Assembly (NCBI GenBank): GCA_947650285.1
Contig: CANTFL010001448.1
Coordinates: 1-64,000, forward strand
DNA length: 64,000 nucleotides
Direction of reading: 5' to 3'
Source of the DNA: Hyaloperonospora brassicae
Taxonomy: Eukaryota > Oomycota > Peronosporomycetes > Peronosporales > Peronosporaceae
Below, one piece after another: positions 39,976 to 54,094 of the stretch. The notes under the pieces were generated by a model, which did no database searches, was not told the DNA's origin, and saw nothing but the letters and a program-made list of their open reading frames with translations. The first letter of the stretch is position 1; the number at the start of each line of letters is the position of its first letter. A program made the translations under genes and the position numbers.

Positions 39976-42444
39976 TTACTGCGCTACCTGTGCCTCCTTT
40001 AGTACACGAAGTGCCTTCTTTGTGTCGCCCTTCTTCAGCAGTACATACACTAACAGCTCGAGCGACTCGCGGCAACTCGGGTTTTCCCTCACGGCCCGCG
40101 TTACGCTTTCCTCTGCTTCTGAGTTGCGACCCTGCAGCAACAGCGCAGTTGCGTTATTCACATGGACACCAGCTCGAGCTCGTGACACCTGCATCAACGA
40201 ACGCGCATGATACCCAGCACAGCAGTCAGTCAGTCTTACAGCACAAACACACAGTTTCAACACAACCCGTTTTCGACTGACCTGGATTTTGGCTTCTCGT
40301 GCATACTCTTCGGCCATGGCAATCAAGTCTCGCTCTGACTGCAAGGTGTCCGTCGCCTCAGATGCTCGAGACAGCATACACAGAGCCTCTGCAGTGTACG
40401 AACGCGCCAAGAAGCAATTTGCCTTCGAGCAAGCAGGCAGCGCCAGCAACTCTTTCGCACTTGCAATGGCAAGCTGAGGTTCGTACATCGACAGGTAGAC
40501 ATACGACAGGTTAACAAGCGCTTTCTGGCGAAGCACGTTGAGAGCCTCTGCGTCGAGAGTGTCGCTATCTGGTCCGTCAGCACCACCCACTGGGGTGGTG
40601 GTGTTCCCGTTCACGCTTCTGGAATCCAAAAGTTGGTTGCAGAGCAAGACCACATTCTTAAAGCACTTCGCACCGAACGGGAGACTCATCGTAGCTGAGC
40701 CATCCGCATCATTAGCATCAGCCGACGCCGCGCGAGGCCCACTGCCGTTGCCGTTCATTTCAGCAAGCTTGATGTCCTGTGATGCCGCAGACGGCAAACT
40801 AGTGGGCAGCAGAACGCGGCGATGTGAACCGGTGCCCACGATACCCTGGATCAAACCACTTGTGTTCCCGGCTACAGCTGCCAGTTTCTGCTCCTTCGCA
40901 AATGCCGCAGTACAGCACTCACCGAGGCGGAGCCACAGCTTGGGCCGGTTGAAGAACAGCCGCGACGACTCGTGGAAGCACCGGAATGCCAGCGCAAACT
41001 CGCCTTGCAGCAACAGGTGCAGGCCATTATTGTACATGATTTCGTATTGGCACGAACTCGCAATGACGACTGCATCCATCTTCGTAGCTTTTGTTGTCGC
41101 TTGCAGTGCTCGGGCGAAATATGACTGCGCAGCCTTTCGCTGCCCCATTTGAAAGTGGATGCAGCCCATGTTATTCAGCAACACACTCTGCACACAAGCA
41201 CGAGCACAAAGTCACGATCGCAACGCATCAGACCCATTGTCCACCCACGACTCAAGCGAATGCGACGTACCTCACTAACGGCCTCCTGTGTACACGATGC
41301 AAGAAGCTTTATACATTTCTTGTAGTTCTTCTTTAAATATTCCAGATTTGCCTTCAAAAACAGTGCTGTAGAGTTCTGCACGACGAGGCGCGGATGCCCG
41401 ATAGCGGCGCTCGTCTTTTCCGACTCCAGAGCAAGCAGAGATGACGGTGTCGCGGCAGCATCTCCCCTGTCATACGTCTTGATTTCCTTCTGGAAGATTT
41501 CCAGTGCAGACTTCACTTCCTTCTTCGCTGTCTTCAAGTTGCTCTGAAGCAACATGGACTTGGCGCGATACAGGTGCAGCCGAAAGCGGAACTCCGTCAC
41601 GTCCCACTGGTTCTTCTTCTGCATCTCCGTCTCGACTACATTGCCATTGGCATCGCGCTGCACCAGATGATCAGGTGGTTGCTGCACCGTATTGAACCGA
41701 TGCGGCTTCTCCAAGAATGCCAAGATGCTCTGCGCCTTCTTGCTCGTTGCAGCGCGCTCTCTTTCTGTGCTCACACACCCCCTGCTGCTGTGTAAAATGA
41801 CGTCCAGGTACAGGAAACTAGCGTGCATCGCCACATTCTCATCGATGGGGTCCACGTTGCGCATCACTGCTTCGAGCACCGAGCTTGCCTGTGCGTACTG
41901 CTTGGACAGGAACAAGGCCGCCGCGTAGTTGTACCGCAAGTAGGCCATTTCTCGCTCAATGGAGAACGACCCGCTGTCCTCGGCAGCAAGACCAACACCA
42001 ACAGCAGCGTCTCCTCCATTCACCGCATCATTGCCAGCAACAGCAGCTGTAGCAGTAGCTAGAGCTGGTTTCTTGTCATTTTCCTGCAATTGGGTACGCA
42101 GGATCTGCTGGAGTGCGAGCTGCATCTTGCCGGGCGTGTCCAGCCCCGCTGCGAACCGGGCGAGCGCCACATTGTGACGCACCTTAAAGTCCTGACGCGG
42201 GTCAATCTCCTCCACGAGCTTCTCGAGTGCATCCACAGCTTCTTCGTACTTGCCTGCGCTATAGTGCAGTAAGCATGGACCATACCACAAGCACAAGCCG
42301 ATCAGTCAGTCCGTCAGGTCAAAAACGCACAATGGTCAAAAAGACACAGCGGTCAAAATTGCACTTCAAGACGCACTTGAACTTCTGCTGGGCGCGATGG
42401 CTCAGCGACGACTTGTTGTCCTTAGCACGCACGTCGCCTGACAT
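39976..42444 (-). CDS. CNOT10: CCR4-NOT complex subunit 10 homolog
   Basis: Four exons on the minus strand (42377-42444, 41271-42258, 40282-41187, 39976-40188) give 724 aa, near the usual ~740. The start is MSGDVRAKDNKSSL. TPR-type helices run through the protein: FNAGKYEEAVDALEKLVEE, YNYAAALFLSKQYAQASSVLEAV, LLNNMGCIHFQMGQRKAAQSYF, LWLRLGECC and, at the end, VNNATALLLQGRNSEAEESV and LLVYVLLKKGDTKKALRVL. CNOT10 pairs with CNOT11 to form the N-terminal arm of the deadenylase complex in the cytoplasm. Low-complexity Ala/Gly/Asn inserts sit in exon 2. Donors GTGCGT, GTACGT, GTCAGT; phases agree. It lies 606 bp downstream of PRPF8 on the same strand. Confidence 0.9.
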
Positions 42445-43049
42445 CGGTGGCGGGCCGATCGACTACGGTCAGCTGAACACGCTTTCTTGACGATTTCTGC
42501 CACTCGAACTTGTCTGGTTCTGCTCGTTTTTGACAAACACGTCAAAAATGTTCAGCTTTGCCTCGCGGCGGCGACAGTGCTCGCTACGGATCGACGAGCA
42601 GTGCGATCGACAGCGCAGACGCAACACGTTGAGACGGAGCGGTTGCAGTGCTTGTTACGACCGTGGAGGCGGAGCAGGACCACGAGCGATCGAGCGGCTG
42701 GAGCCAACGTGGGGTGCTGTGTTCTTATTTGCGCTTGTCGGATTTCGAGGGGTGGGAGGACAGAGGGGGACGAACGAATTAGGCGACGAATTAGGACATC
42801 AGCCAATGATCAAAAAGACGCAACGTGGGACGTTGGCCGCGGCGTGGGTGACCGCGTTTGACAAAACGTGCGTACGAGACGGATGAGCCTCATCATCAGC
42901 ACCAGTCATCAGTCAGTCAGTCAGTCAGTCAGTCAGTCAACAACAACAACGGCTTGTCACAAATCCTTCGACGTGCTGCTACGTAGGCAACGTGAAAAGA
43001 CGAGAGGGGATGCTACAAACGACGTGTTTATGCTATGCATGCACGCAAC
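42445..43049. other. Spacer between CNOT10 and PRPF8
   Basis: No gene recognised. A (CAGT)n run of about eight units lies at 42905-42940. The CNOT10 promoter and the PRPF8 3' region must lie here. Confidence 0.6.
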
Positions 43050-45055
43050 TTAGGCAAAGACATTTTGCTGCTCCTGGTCAATGGCCGTCTCCTCGTCCGT
43101 GGCTTCAAGCGCGCTAAAGTTCATAAAGTGCGTCTTTCGATGGACCTCGTGGTAGAACTCCTTGGGGTTGCCCAGCTTCACGTCGTACTTCATGCCCGTG
43201 TTGTGCTTGACGCCCATAAAGTTGTAATTCCACACGTCCTCGTCCGGGACCATGTAGAAGCCCAGGAACCGGTCGGACAAGAGCATCTGCACCTTTTCGT
43301 AGTGAGTCGGAACGAACCCCACGGGGTTCGCACCGCCGTCCTTGTTGTGGCGACCCCATTCGTAGCCAGCTGGCGTCAGCTTGTACGCCGTCAGTGAGCA
43401 CGAACCAGGCGTGAAGCTGCACGTGATTATGATACTCTTCTCGCCATCCCACGACGTGTTCTCCGACATGATCTTCGAGTGGAAGGTCACGTCCTGCGGT
43501 GGTAAGCTTGGCAGCTCGTTCGGCTGTGTGTGAATCCAGCCAAGCGCCTCCATGCCTTCCAAGTACTCGTGGTCCGGCAAATGCAGCGGGATTGTCACGC
43601 TCTGGTGAGTACCGAGCTGTGGCGGCATCACGATACAGCGGATCTCCTTCACCTGCGGATTGTCTGGCGGGCTTACTCCATACATGAGACCACAGATCTG
43701 GGTCCGCAAGTCCGACACGGTGATAAACTTGTTGAGCACGTTTTTCGGCAGCACGTACGTAAACCCGGTCTCCTTGATGTCATCTGATGTCACGTAGATA
43801 TGGTTCGTACGCAAATGCAGGTTCGTCGCCGAGATCGCACGCACGCGCCAGTCCGTCTTCGAAGCGAACGAGTGCTGCTCGTACTGACTCGTCGTGGTGA
43901 CTACCATCTCATCGCCATGCTTGTTCACAGTCTTTGTTGTCACCGATGTGAGCTGGCTCTGCTCCCGCGCTTGTTGCTCAATCTCAGCAACCTGCTGCCG
44001 CTGTAGCGACGGTGCCGAAATCTCCATACCCAAGATGATGTCGCGGATCTCCGACTGCGTCAGTGAAGCAACATTCACATTGTTCTTCTTACCGTAGTCG
44101 CCCAGGATCAAATCCTTCAGCTGCACTTCCACCTTCAGCCACTGCTCGTCTGCGAGTGACGGCCAAATGTGGTGTGGCTGCGTTGTTGTTTCACCGTCAG
44201 GCCGTAGAATGATCTTCGTGCGATCGTTGCTTACGTGCAGCGCGCGTAGGATCAAGATCAGACGAGAGAATGCCGTGTACGATGTGATCGTGTTGAGCCA
44301 GTCGTCGTAGATGTTAAACAGAACCATTTGCGGCTCCGTTGCCTTCAGGATCAAATCGCCAAACTTCTCCACCTTCAAGCACGCTTGGAATGGCAGCTGC
44401 AGCTCACTGCCCTTGATGACAATGTTCGGGAAATCCAACAGATGCACCTCAAGCGGATCCAGCATACCCTTGCGCGTCACAATAATCTGCTTCGGCTGTT
44501 CTTCCACGGGCAGTGACCGAATCAGGGCTGCTACTTCTTCAGCAGTCTTCCACTTCGCCAGTTGTCCCAAGCGCTTCTGGCCCGCCCACACTGACGTGTG
44601 AATGATCTTCAAGAACAGTTGGCCGGTACGCGGGTTGAATATGAAGATGGCACCATTGATCGGCTTCGTCGTCAGATTGCCTTCGAACGTCTTGTGGATC
44701 GTCACGCGGTACACATTCGTGTCGTCAACAAACCAAATGATCTGATTCGAAAACAGCTCCCCATAGTTCTGACTTGATAGATACGGTTCCGTCGGCTCGG
44801 AAGAGTATAGTTGCAAGCCTTTGCGAATACGCTCGCGCAGCACATACAAAGCGGGGTTCGCTTTCATGATTTTGGCCATAGCCTGTTGCATCAGCGGCTT
44901 GCACCCGGGGAACCAATTCCCGTACCCACTGTAGAGGTTGTACGCCAGATCCACTGCGAGCAACACACCTGTCGGTGACGGATAAATTGTCATATTGTCC
45001 GTTGTGTAGTCCAAGAACTTGGCACGTGCGTATCGCTCGATGTCGTGCGAGTCAA

Positions 45056-45087
<32 letters not shown>

Positions 45088-48000
45088 TACTTCGAACTCG
45101 TTGAGCCGTCATAACTGTCCTTCGTGTCATGCAACAACGTCGGCCGACCCATTTGCCACTTGTACGCAGCGAAAAGAAGAACGTCCGCGCAAGATGAGTT
45201 CATCTTGTACGACTTACGCGGGTGAATCGTTTCCTTCTGCACACTCTCGATCTCCAGCGCATCTAGCTCCTGGTCAAATACTGCACGCAACAAACAAGCA
45301 ACCGACACAAGTATTAGCAACTGCGCGGACCAACAAGTAGCAAAACTGCCAGGTCGCTCAACATACCTTGAACTGCACAGCACACGTTCAGGGCAAGCAA
45401 ACATTGACACACTATTAGCAACATCCAAAGCATGTCAACAAAACGCAATCACGTACCTAAATCCATGACCAGTGACTCGTGAATCTTCTGCCACAAATGG
45501 GCGCGAAAGATTTGGATAAGAGAGATCTTGAGAGTCGGGATTTTGCCGTGCATGAAGATACCCGTCAAATCCAGTTGGACCTGGAAACCTACATACACAT
45601 TGGCGCGGTTGATCGTAGGAGACCACCACAGCGTGAATCGGCGGTTGGGAATCTGGTTCAAACCCGATCGCTGCGCGTTTGTCAGCTTCTTGTACTTCAT
45701 ACTCTCCTCGAACCCAGACGCCTTCTCCCAGAACAAGCCTTCCCATGTAGGGAAGTAGGTGCCCTTGAACAATGTGTGCTCAAGAATGCCTTCGACGCCA
45801 CCCAGTGCCTGAATCATGTCGGTTCGGTAGTTGTTCAAGTTCCACAACTTACCATCGTGCCGTTGGTGGGTCCACCAAAACGGGTTCTGGCGCATCACCT
45901 GGTAACACTTGAAGCCCGTGCGTACGCGCCAACCCTTGTCGTATGCCAGCGTGTGGCGGTCCTTTTGGAACAATGTGTTGATACGCGGAATACCACGATC
46001 CCAAGAGTCTTCTAGATCCTCCAGTGTCAAGCGACGGTTCTGAGCATTGGCCTCTTGTCGCTTCAACGCGTATTCAGCCCACACGCGCTGCGAATCGATA
46101 AACTCAGACTCCCACGGCTGCAAGTAGCGGAACAAGTTCGGGATCAACTGATCCTCCTCGTGCGACATTCCGGACCGAAAATGCGTCACACCACCACCGT
46201 CGGTTTGCTTCGAGTAGCGAAGGTCAGATTGAGGAATCAGAACGTGACCCATCGATAACATACCTAGACCACCTAGCTCCTTCGGCGTGTAAAACACCAC
46301 AGGAGGAAACCGGGACGGCATCTTTGAGTTCAACCCGATCTTGATGCGTGTCTGAATCTTGTTTTCACACTTGACCAAGAGGTCCAACAACTCTTGGGTC
46401 TGCACGACAGACTCGCGGTAGTACGTCATCAGTCCGATCAGGGCCGAATTCCACTTATTTGCAACCTTAGTGAACGTTGTGCTGCCAGAAGACATCAAGA
46501 CCTGGCGAATCCGATTCTCGAACGACTGCAGCGACTCGTCGTCCACGCGGAGATACGCCTGAGCGGTGCGCTCCTTTGTGGTCTCATTTTGCAAGATCCA
46601 TACGCCATCCTTGTGCGTGAACTCCGCGTCAACTGCACGCATCTTCGGCAGAATACGCACTTCGAACCCGCACATATTGAACAGCAAATTCGGGTTGTCT
46701 TTCGAGTACACGGACGCAAAGCTGTTGTCCCACTCAAACGTAGTCATTGAGCGCGGCAAACGATTCTTCATATCCCAGAATGTTGCCCGTCCGAGGTTCA
46801 CGTCGTGTTTCATAAGCCTCATGCGTGCATCACGAGGCCAGCACTTCTTGTTGTTGTACCCAACCACATTTTCATTATTGGGGTCCGGGTGCTCCGTCAA
46901 GTACCGTTGAATCAAGTCCCGCGAGTCGTCGGCATCGAACCGGAACAGCACGTAAATCTTGTCGATGTACCGCGTGTACAAACGAATCGGGTGCCGGGTC
47001 TCCGACGCAGTGTCCTTGAACGACAGGTACTCATTCGGAAGCTCTGGTGGACCGGCGATCTCAGTCGCGCGAGTCAAACCCAGCAGCAGCAGATCCAAAA
47101 TCAGGCCGTAGTACTGGAAGATAAACGATCCAAACTGTAATCCACGGATCAGGCCGTACGAGTTCGTGTGCATCATGTCCTTGTACGCAATAACAACGTT
47201 GTTTTTCGCCGTCATGTAGTCGGCGATATTGTGATCCAGAATCAGCCGCAGAAGCCTGTTCAACAAGGTCAAGTCGATCTTCTCGTACACCTTCTCGAGC
47301 TTCGACTCCAGCATTACCACACACTCTTCAGCGGAAGTGTCCCACACGTTGTGCAAGTTGTTCACTCCCTGGCACCACTTGTAAACGAGCAACGGGGGCG
47401 GCTCGGAGTCGCTGGGCTTGATCCAGCATGGGAAGAGGTGGCGCTTGTCAGCTTCGTACCACAAGTACTGGTCAAGGTACGCATCGGTGATCTTCTCCAG
47501 CGGTTCGATGTCGTTCACAGGAATCAAGTGACTGTACAGATCCATAAACTCGAGGTGGACTTCCTTGAAAGCACGCTGAGTGAGCAAATGCCGCTTGATG
47601 CGCGACAGCGCTTCGTGTGGATTGTCGTAAGCTTGCTCAATCAGACCCAGTTCTTCACGCTGCGTCTGGTTCAGCCGATTGTTGACAGAGTAGTTTTCCT
47701 TCAGTCGTTCCAACGCAAGGATGAGCAATTTCGTGTCGTGCTTGTACGACAACGGTGGGAACGGGATGGGGGCAAACTTTCGACTTTCCAGCCAGTGCAC
47801 AGTGGTGGTGTACACCGCCACGGCTTCCTCAGCAGACACATACGGGCCATCCTTGAGGTAGTTGTGTTGACGTTCTTGCTCTGCCTTGAGCCACAGTCGC
47901 GTCAAGCGACCTAGATTTTTCTTGCAGACAGTTTTGTCGACAGTGGCACCACGTTTGATGCGCTCGCGGTTGTAGTGTGCTACGTTGGTCCACCAGTCAG

Positions 48001-50412
48001 CCTTGGACTTTACATATCGCAAGATCATGTTCTCGATGGGAGCAGGCAAACCAGGTACCTTCCACGGAATGTTTGCCTTCCAGCTTCTCACACAAACACC
48101 CAAGCAACATTAGAACACCAAAGCATATACACCATCACAGAGGTAAGCCAGAAGACCTACCAGCGCCAGGCTTCACTGAGGTGCGCCATGATTGCTCTGG
48201 ACTTGTTCGCCTTCACACCTTCCGGCATCATATCCAGAATGTCGTGCATCACGGCTGCGCGAAGCTCCAAGTCGAAATGGCTTTCTACGCGCTGCTTCGT
48301 GACAGTCTTTGCAATACCCTTCGAGTGACGGCCTTCGAACTGACGCGCTAGCAAGTTCCCGAGCCAGCGCTCGAGCAACGGTACAATACCTCGTAGAAAG
48401 AATAACCAGACACGCCAGCCAGGTGCCCAAAAACCACATCCAGGTCCCTTGCCAACCGGTCCGGTGTTAAACCGGTAGTAGATCAAGTGCTTCAAGTCCT
48501 TGCACATACGGACCTGGCGCATGAGGCGGTACTTGTATCGGTACATACCCGTCAACTGCCCAACGTGCGCAAATATATACTGAAGTCCATCAGCAAGCTG
48601 GAACGCGTCAACGTTGCCCAATCGATACTGGACATGGGCATCGACGATCAGCTTCGTCAGACGGAGAATCTCTCGAGTCAGGTGGAACGCATTACCGAAG
48701 CGCGACTTCTTACGCTCCTTCGTCGTGAGCGTTTTGATCGGCTTCAGATTGAAGTTATAGTCCAAGTGCAGGTAGTTCAAGTTCTTGCGGTGGATCAGCA
48801 AGTTCAACATGTTGTAGCCCTGGCGGCACACTTGTAGACCAGCTTCGACCCAGTCCAACTCAGTGCTCTGGAAAAACTTCGTCGACTTGAGCGACTTGAA
48901 CAGGTACTTCTTGTTGAGTGCTTTTGGAGGGCGGTGATGCAGTGAGTTCAGCACCCAGCACTTCAGTAGTTTCTGGTAGCTCACACGAACCTTCACGGGC
49001 TGTCCTTGCGGGCAGTGCTCCTGAAACCACTTGTTCACCAATGGTACATCGATGGCTCGACGAGTTCGACCGGTGCGCAGGTTGAACGGCCGCGGAGCCC
49101 AGTACAGAGCAATGCCATTAGCCGTTTCCGGAGTGTACAGCGGCTCATCCGTCAAAAGTGGGTCGAATCCCATAGGCAGCTGGAACTCGTCGTCGTCCTC
49201 ATCGTCCCCGCCTTCCTCCACTTCCTCCACGCCGTCCTGTCTTCCAGAGCGGTTCACCCGAAAATGAGAGATCGGATTCACAATCGGATCGAAGTAGAAC
49301 GCTGGCAAATCAGGATCTTCTGCCTTGATGTAGCACAGCACAGGAGTATGGTACGGTTGAATGTGCACGGACCGCGGTCGACTATTGTAGAGAAACGGGA
49401 ATGCCACTTTGTACTCCGTGCGGATCTGGTGACGGATAATGATCTTGTTGATGTCGTTGAACTCGTTCCAGTCCTCGTCATCTTCGTCCAAGTCACGGTA
49501 CAGCGGCTCGAACTTTGGGCCACCTGGAATCGCGACATTCAATGCTTTAGCGGTAAAGAACGACTTCTTGTCAAACAAATACTCGTAGTTCGGATCGACC
49601 AAGTCACTTATCAATTGGCCGGCAAGACGGTGCAAGTTGGCCATAATGGGCACGGGCAGCCGCCACTTGCGGTAGCTCGGCCCATTGACAAACTTCGAGT
49701 CCACGAGCGGTTTTGAGTCGTACAGCCACTCAATCACGGCTTCGTCGTCTTCCTCGTCGAGCTCCATTGTAATGCTCTCCGAGGGCTCAATGTCCAAGAT
49801 ATTGTCGCCATAGTCCAGCGGCGGCTCCTCGTCATCGAACGGCGGGAAGCGCATGCGCTTAAAGTGCCGTCGGTCGCGCTTCTCGCGTCGCATCATGATC
49901 CACATGGTCCCCCATTGAGCAATGTAAACCGGCTCAATGACCCACGGCACTTCGTTGACAAACGTAATCGCGCCCGTAATGTGGTACAGCACCTTGACGT
50001 CCTTCACTTGTTCCCATGGCATGGGCATGTTCTCCAGCAGCTTGAAAATCGCGTGCGGCACGTACTTGAGCGCGCCCAAGTACACGCGTTTGTCGTGGCG
50101 GAACTTCTTGCTGCTCATGTCGCCGTGGTCTTTAATGATCTTCCGCACGTGCTCGGGCGGCATATCGTCTTTCACCGACTCGACAAACCCAAACTTGCGC
50201 TTCTCGCCGTAGCGCTTCGCGTTCATTTTGTCCCAGCGGCGACTGCGCTCGTCCAACATCTTGCGCTTCTCTTCGGGCGACAGGAACAACACACGCTGCC
50301 CAAAGACTGGTGCAGCGGCGTCGGACGCGGTCGGGCGGCTGTGGCTCGAGCTGGACGTGGTCGCGGCGGCGCCAGTCAGGTCCACGTCTGGAGCTTCTCC
50401 TGGAGGCCCCAT
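43050..50412 (-). CDS. PRPF8: Pre-mRNA-processing-splicing factor 8
   Basis: Three exons on the minus strand (48161-50412, 45457-48083, 43050-45280) give 2369 aa; the usual length is ~2335, the excess being a Ser/Ala-rich N-terminus ([15 protein letters not shown]). PRP8 is the core U5 snRNP protein that cradles the spliceosome active site. Near-invariant segments are seen throughout: [60 protein letters not shown], the junction [60 protein letters not shown], an RNase H-like region, and the Jab1/MPN domain ([37 protein letters not shown]) with the C-terminal tail. Introns are 77 and 176 nt (donors GTAGGT, GTACGT). Confidence 0.98.
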
Positions 50413-51874
50413 ACGCCACTGTCACACACAGATAGAGAGAGAGAGAGAGAAAAGGAGAGCGGTCAACACAGATGGAGAGAGAGAGAGAGAGAGAGAGGGC
50501 GTTGACGTGCGTCGCCTTCTTCTTCTTCTGCTTCTTCTTACGTCGCTCAGCGGCCGACGGTCGTTTGTGTGGTGTTCGTTCGTGTGGCTGGTAGAGAGGG
50601 GGCTGGAGGACCTGTGTCAGTAGATCCTCGAGTATGCTGTTTGCGAGTGTTCGCGAGGTACTGAGAGAAGGGAACAGTGGCGCTGCAGCCGTTGCTGCGA
50701 CAGTGACCGGGACGGTCTATGCACCGAAAGCCGCCGATCGCGAAGCTCTTTGCCGCTGGCTGCTGTACTGAGATAACGACAGCCAAAGCGCCCTTTGTGT
50801 TTTCAGCATCGGTGACAGCGACGGGCCTTATGGAGTCGCTCGGTGCATCGCGAGTCGGCCAAAAAGATGGCAAAAACGTCGTTGGAAATCGTAACGCTCC
50901 ACTTCGGTGTTGATACGAAACAATGGCAGTGCCGTGTCGCTGTGAGCTGCAGGAGGACACTGCGGCATCGCATTCTGTGGACAGCGCTGAGCAGTTTAGT
51001 GTTGTAAGCAGACATGACGCAAATCGCAGGTCTCAAGACGCTTTGCGGTAGACACAGGAGCGCAGAGCTGCACTAGAAGCAGCAAAAGACGCACTAATGC
51101 AACAGTGTGGCGCTTGAAGGAAAAGCATAGCATAGTATAGCATACAAAGGTGCACGTGCTGGCTGCTCATGGCGATAGTGCGTGTGTTGCGGCGGTATCG
51201 CCGTGTCTGCTTCGCGACCGTAGATTGCTGCAGTGCTGCTGCACGACAGGTGCGGTGTATTGTTCGGCTCATTGTGGTGGCCTTCTTTGCTACTGGTGGT
51301 AGCTAATGGCAACAACAACTCTCGACGAAGAGCGACCGCCTGTGGACACGGAATAGGAAAAGGCACGAGCGGACACTTTAGCGTCGGACGCGGGCAAAAG
51401 AACTGGATGCACAATAAGCTTCAGACTGTAAGTGAAGCGGCGGACCGTCGATCATGGGGGGCGTATGCTAAGTACACCCTTGACGTGCAACGTGTGTAGC
51501 CATGTTCGAGACCCACGGGTCGACTATCATGAAGCAAGCGGCGATCAATCCATCAATCGGTCCATCACCGACGGAGGTGCACCTGGTGATACGGACGAAG
51601 ATGTAGCCATCGTCCTGGCACGTGATGTGTAGCCATCGCTCGGGCCACTGATGTAGCCATGAACGCATTCGCGCTGCGCCATCAAAAAAAGAGTTCAGAC
51701 GTCAGGACGAGGCGGAGGAGGCGGTGCATACAAACGCATAGACAAACGCGGTCTTCGCCGACCGACCGACCGACCGATCAGCTGATGCCGCGAGCGGTCT
51801 ATTTCCCAAGTCGCACGTCGGCCACTTTCCCGTCCCTCGGCCGCTGCCTCTTGCGCCATCGTTCGACTTGACGC
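50413..51874. other. Divergent intergenic region
   Basis: Between the PRPF8 start (minus) and the kinase start (plus). GA-rich microsatellites at 50432-50500 lie in the PRPF8 leader or promoter. Short frames show no domain. Confidence 0.55.
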
Positions 51875-53585
51875 ATGGGCGGGTGCGCGTCCAAGAGCGC
51901 CGCGAAGGACTGCGACGTGCGCAGCGCATCACGGGCCGTGCCGAGCGACGACGCCAGCGGCCGCCCGCGTCCACGTCGAGGCGAGAGCGGCGCAAAGGCC
52001 GCTGCAGCTGATACGGCCGCAGCGCATTACGTGCCGACCCGGTCGGCGCGCCAGCGGCCGCCGCCGTCGACGGTGGACTTCCCTGACTTTAAGGACAAGG
52101 AGAAGAACGTGGTCGAGACGATGCTCGAGAGCAACAAGGGGCTGCGGATGGCCGAGATCAATTTCAACGACCTGAAGCTGCAGAAGATCATTGGCGCCGG
52201 CGCGTTTGGCGAAGTGATCAAAGGCACGTACTGCGGCACGCCGGTCGTGGTCAAGCGCATGCTGCGGACGAAGATCACGGAGGACAATCTGCGCATGTTT
52301 GGCGACGAGATTCAGCTCATGATGAACTTGCGGCACCCGAACATTGTGCAGTTTATTGGCGCGAGCTGGAACTCGTACTCCAACATGTGGGTCTCGCGCA
52401 GCTGTCTGTCTGTCTGTCTATCTGTCTGTCTGTCTGGGGAGAGTGACGTGCAGAGTACGATGATGGTGCTGACTGGGGGCGATGCTGCTCTGCTGCTCTG
52501 CTGTTGCTATTGCTATTGCTATTGCTATTGTTACTGTTGTTTTGTTGTTGTCTTTGTTGTTGCTGGCGTGTGCAGTTGCTTTGTCACCGAGTTCTTGGAG
52601 AGAGGGGACCTGTTTGTGGTGCTGCGTAACGCAGAGAACAAGATGACGTGGGCCAAACCGATCTTGCGCATGACGATTGACACGTCGCGCGGGATGGCCT
52701 ACCTGCACAGCATGAAGCCTCCCATCATCCATCGTGACCTCAAGAGCATGAACATTCTTGTCAGGTAATCAGACCCTCTGTCGCACTATCACGTTAGGCG
52801 GATGAGTAACGTTGTCGATGGTGCTGTGGTGTGTCGGTCGATTGATCGATCGATCGGTCGGTCGGTTGACAAACTGTAGTTCCACGTGGGGCGCCAAAGT
52901 GAGCGACTTCGGTCTAAGCCGCGAAAAGTCCGTCGACGAAACTATGAGCGTGACAGGGACACCGCTGTGGCTACCGCCCGAGATGATCCGCGGAGAGCGC
53001 TACACGGAGAAAGCAGATGTCTACAGTTTCGGTATCGGTACGTGAAACAAAGCGCTAGAGAACGGTTCTGGACGGCGTCAGTTTGCTCACATCCGACGAT
53101 ATGCAGTGTTGGCAGAGCTGGACACGCGCAAAATCCCGTACCACGACATCAAAGCGAAAGGTGCTCGTAACAAGAAGGTGTCGGGCAGCACGTTGATGCA
53201 CATGGTGGCATACGACAACCTTCGCCCGTCGCTGAGCAAGAACTGCATGAACAGCGTGCGTGATTTGTACGAGCGCTGCACTTCGGACGACCAGTCAATG
53301 CGTCCTACTTTCGAGGAGATTGTGCAGTTTCTCGAGAACGACGTGCGCAAAGAGACGCTCGTACGCGCGGTACGTGTTTGTTTGTCTGTTTTTGTCCGGC
53401 GTGTGGTGTTCTAGTACAATCGCGCATCGATCGAAGCCTGATGACGTTCTCTCTCTCTCGTCTGTACTTGTGTCTGTCGGGTTGCACAGAACGAGGAGCT
53501 GAACGTAAGTGAGGAAGACCAAAGCGGATCGGATGTCTCTCCCGAGGAGCTCGGCGTCCATCACGCCACACGCTACGTGGATTGA
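51875..53585 (+). CDS. N-acylated TKL-like protein kinase
   Basis: Five exons (51875-52386, 52576-52764, 52880-53037, 53107-53369, 53490-53585) give 405 aa. The start MGGCASKSA is a myristoylation site (Gly2) with a palmitoylatable Cys4, so membrane anchoring is expected. The kinase domain spans ~100-365: GAGAFGEV loop, VVVKRM lysine, EIQLMMNLRHPNIVQFIG, IIHRDLKSMNIL catalytic loop, SDFGLSRE, TPLWLPPEMIRGE activation end, KADVYSFGIVLAEL and RCTSDDQSMRPTFEEI. The catalytic residues are all present. The sequence type is TKL/Raf-like, abundant in oomycetes; substrate unknown. The C-terminus is acidic (NVSEEDQSGSDVSPEE). Intron 1 (189 nt) is a multiple of three and has no stop, with repeat-derived sequence. 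Confidence 0.9.
52402..52560. repeat. Microsatellites in kinase intron 1
   Basis: A (TGTC)n-type run at 52403-52436 and a (TATTGC)n run at 52502-52532. Confidence 0.9.
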
Positions 53586-54094
53586 ATCGAGTGAAGAGTG
53601 CAATGAACTCGAAAACGGGGGGGGAGACTCGACGACGATGAGGCTACGCTGCGTCTCACGATATGCTCCTCCGCACCAAATGAAGCCTGGACCAGGATCA
53701 CTATGAAGTCGTTGCTGCTAGCTACGAAGCAGGATTGTTTGCGGTCGACGTGGTGTTGCCATTATTGATATGGATTGTTGCCATTATTGATATGGATTGT
53801 TGCCATTTATTGACGTTGGCTGAAGCCACTATTGACATGTATTGTTGCCGTTATTGATATTAGCTCTTGTCACTCCCGTCTGTTTGCTCTGTCCCCGCAT
53901 ACTAACCGAATCAGAGCGATCGCAAGTCACTGAATCAGCTCTATGTCTTGTGAAATCGTCAAGCACTACTTCCTATCAAGTTCGACAAGCGCATCAAAAG
54001 AAGCAGTCTATCCGTTCTCGAGACGATCTCGCCCCCTCATTCGCCCGCAAACCTGCTGCATGCGGCTATCTCTCTCTATCTCTCTATCTATCTC

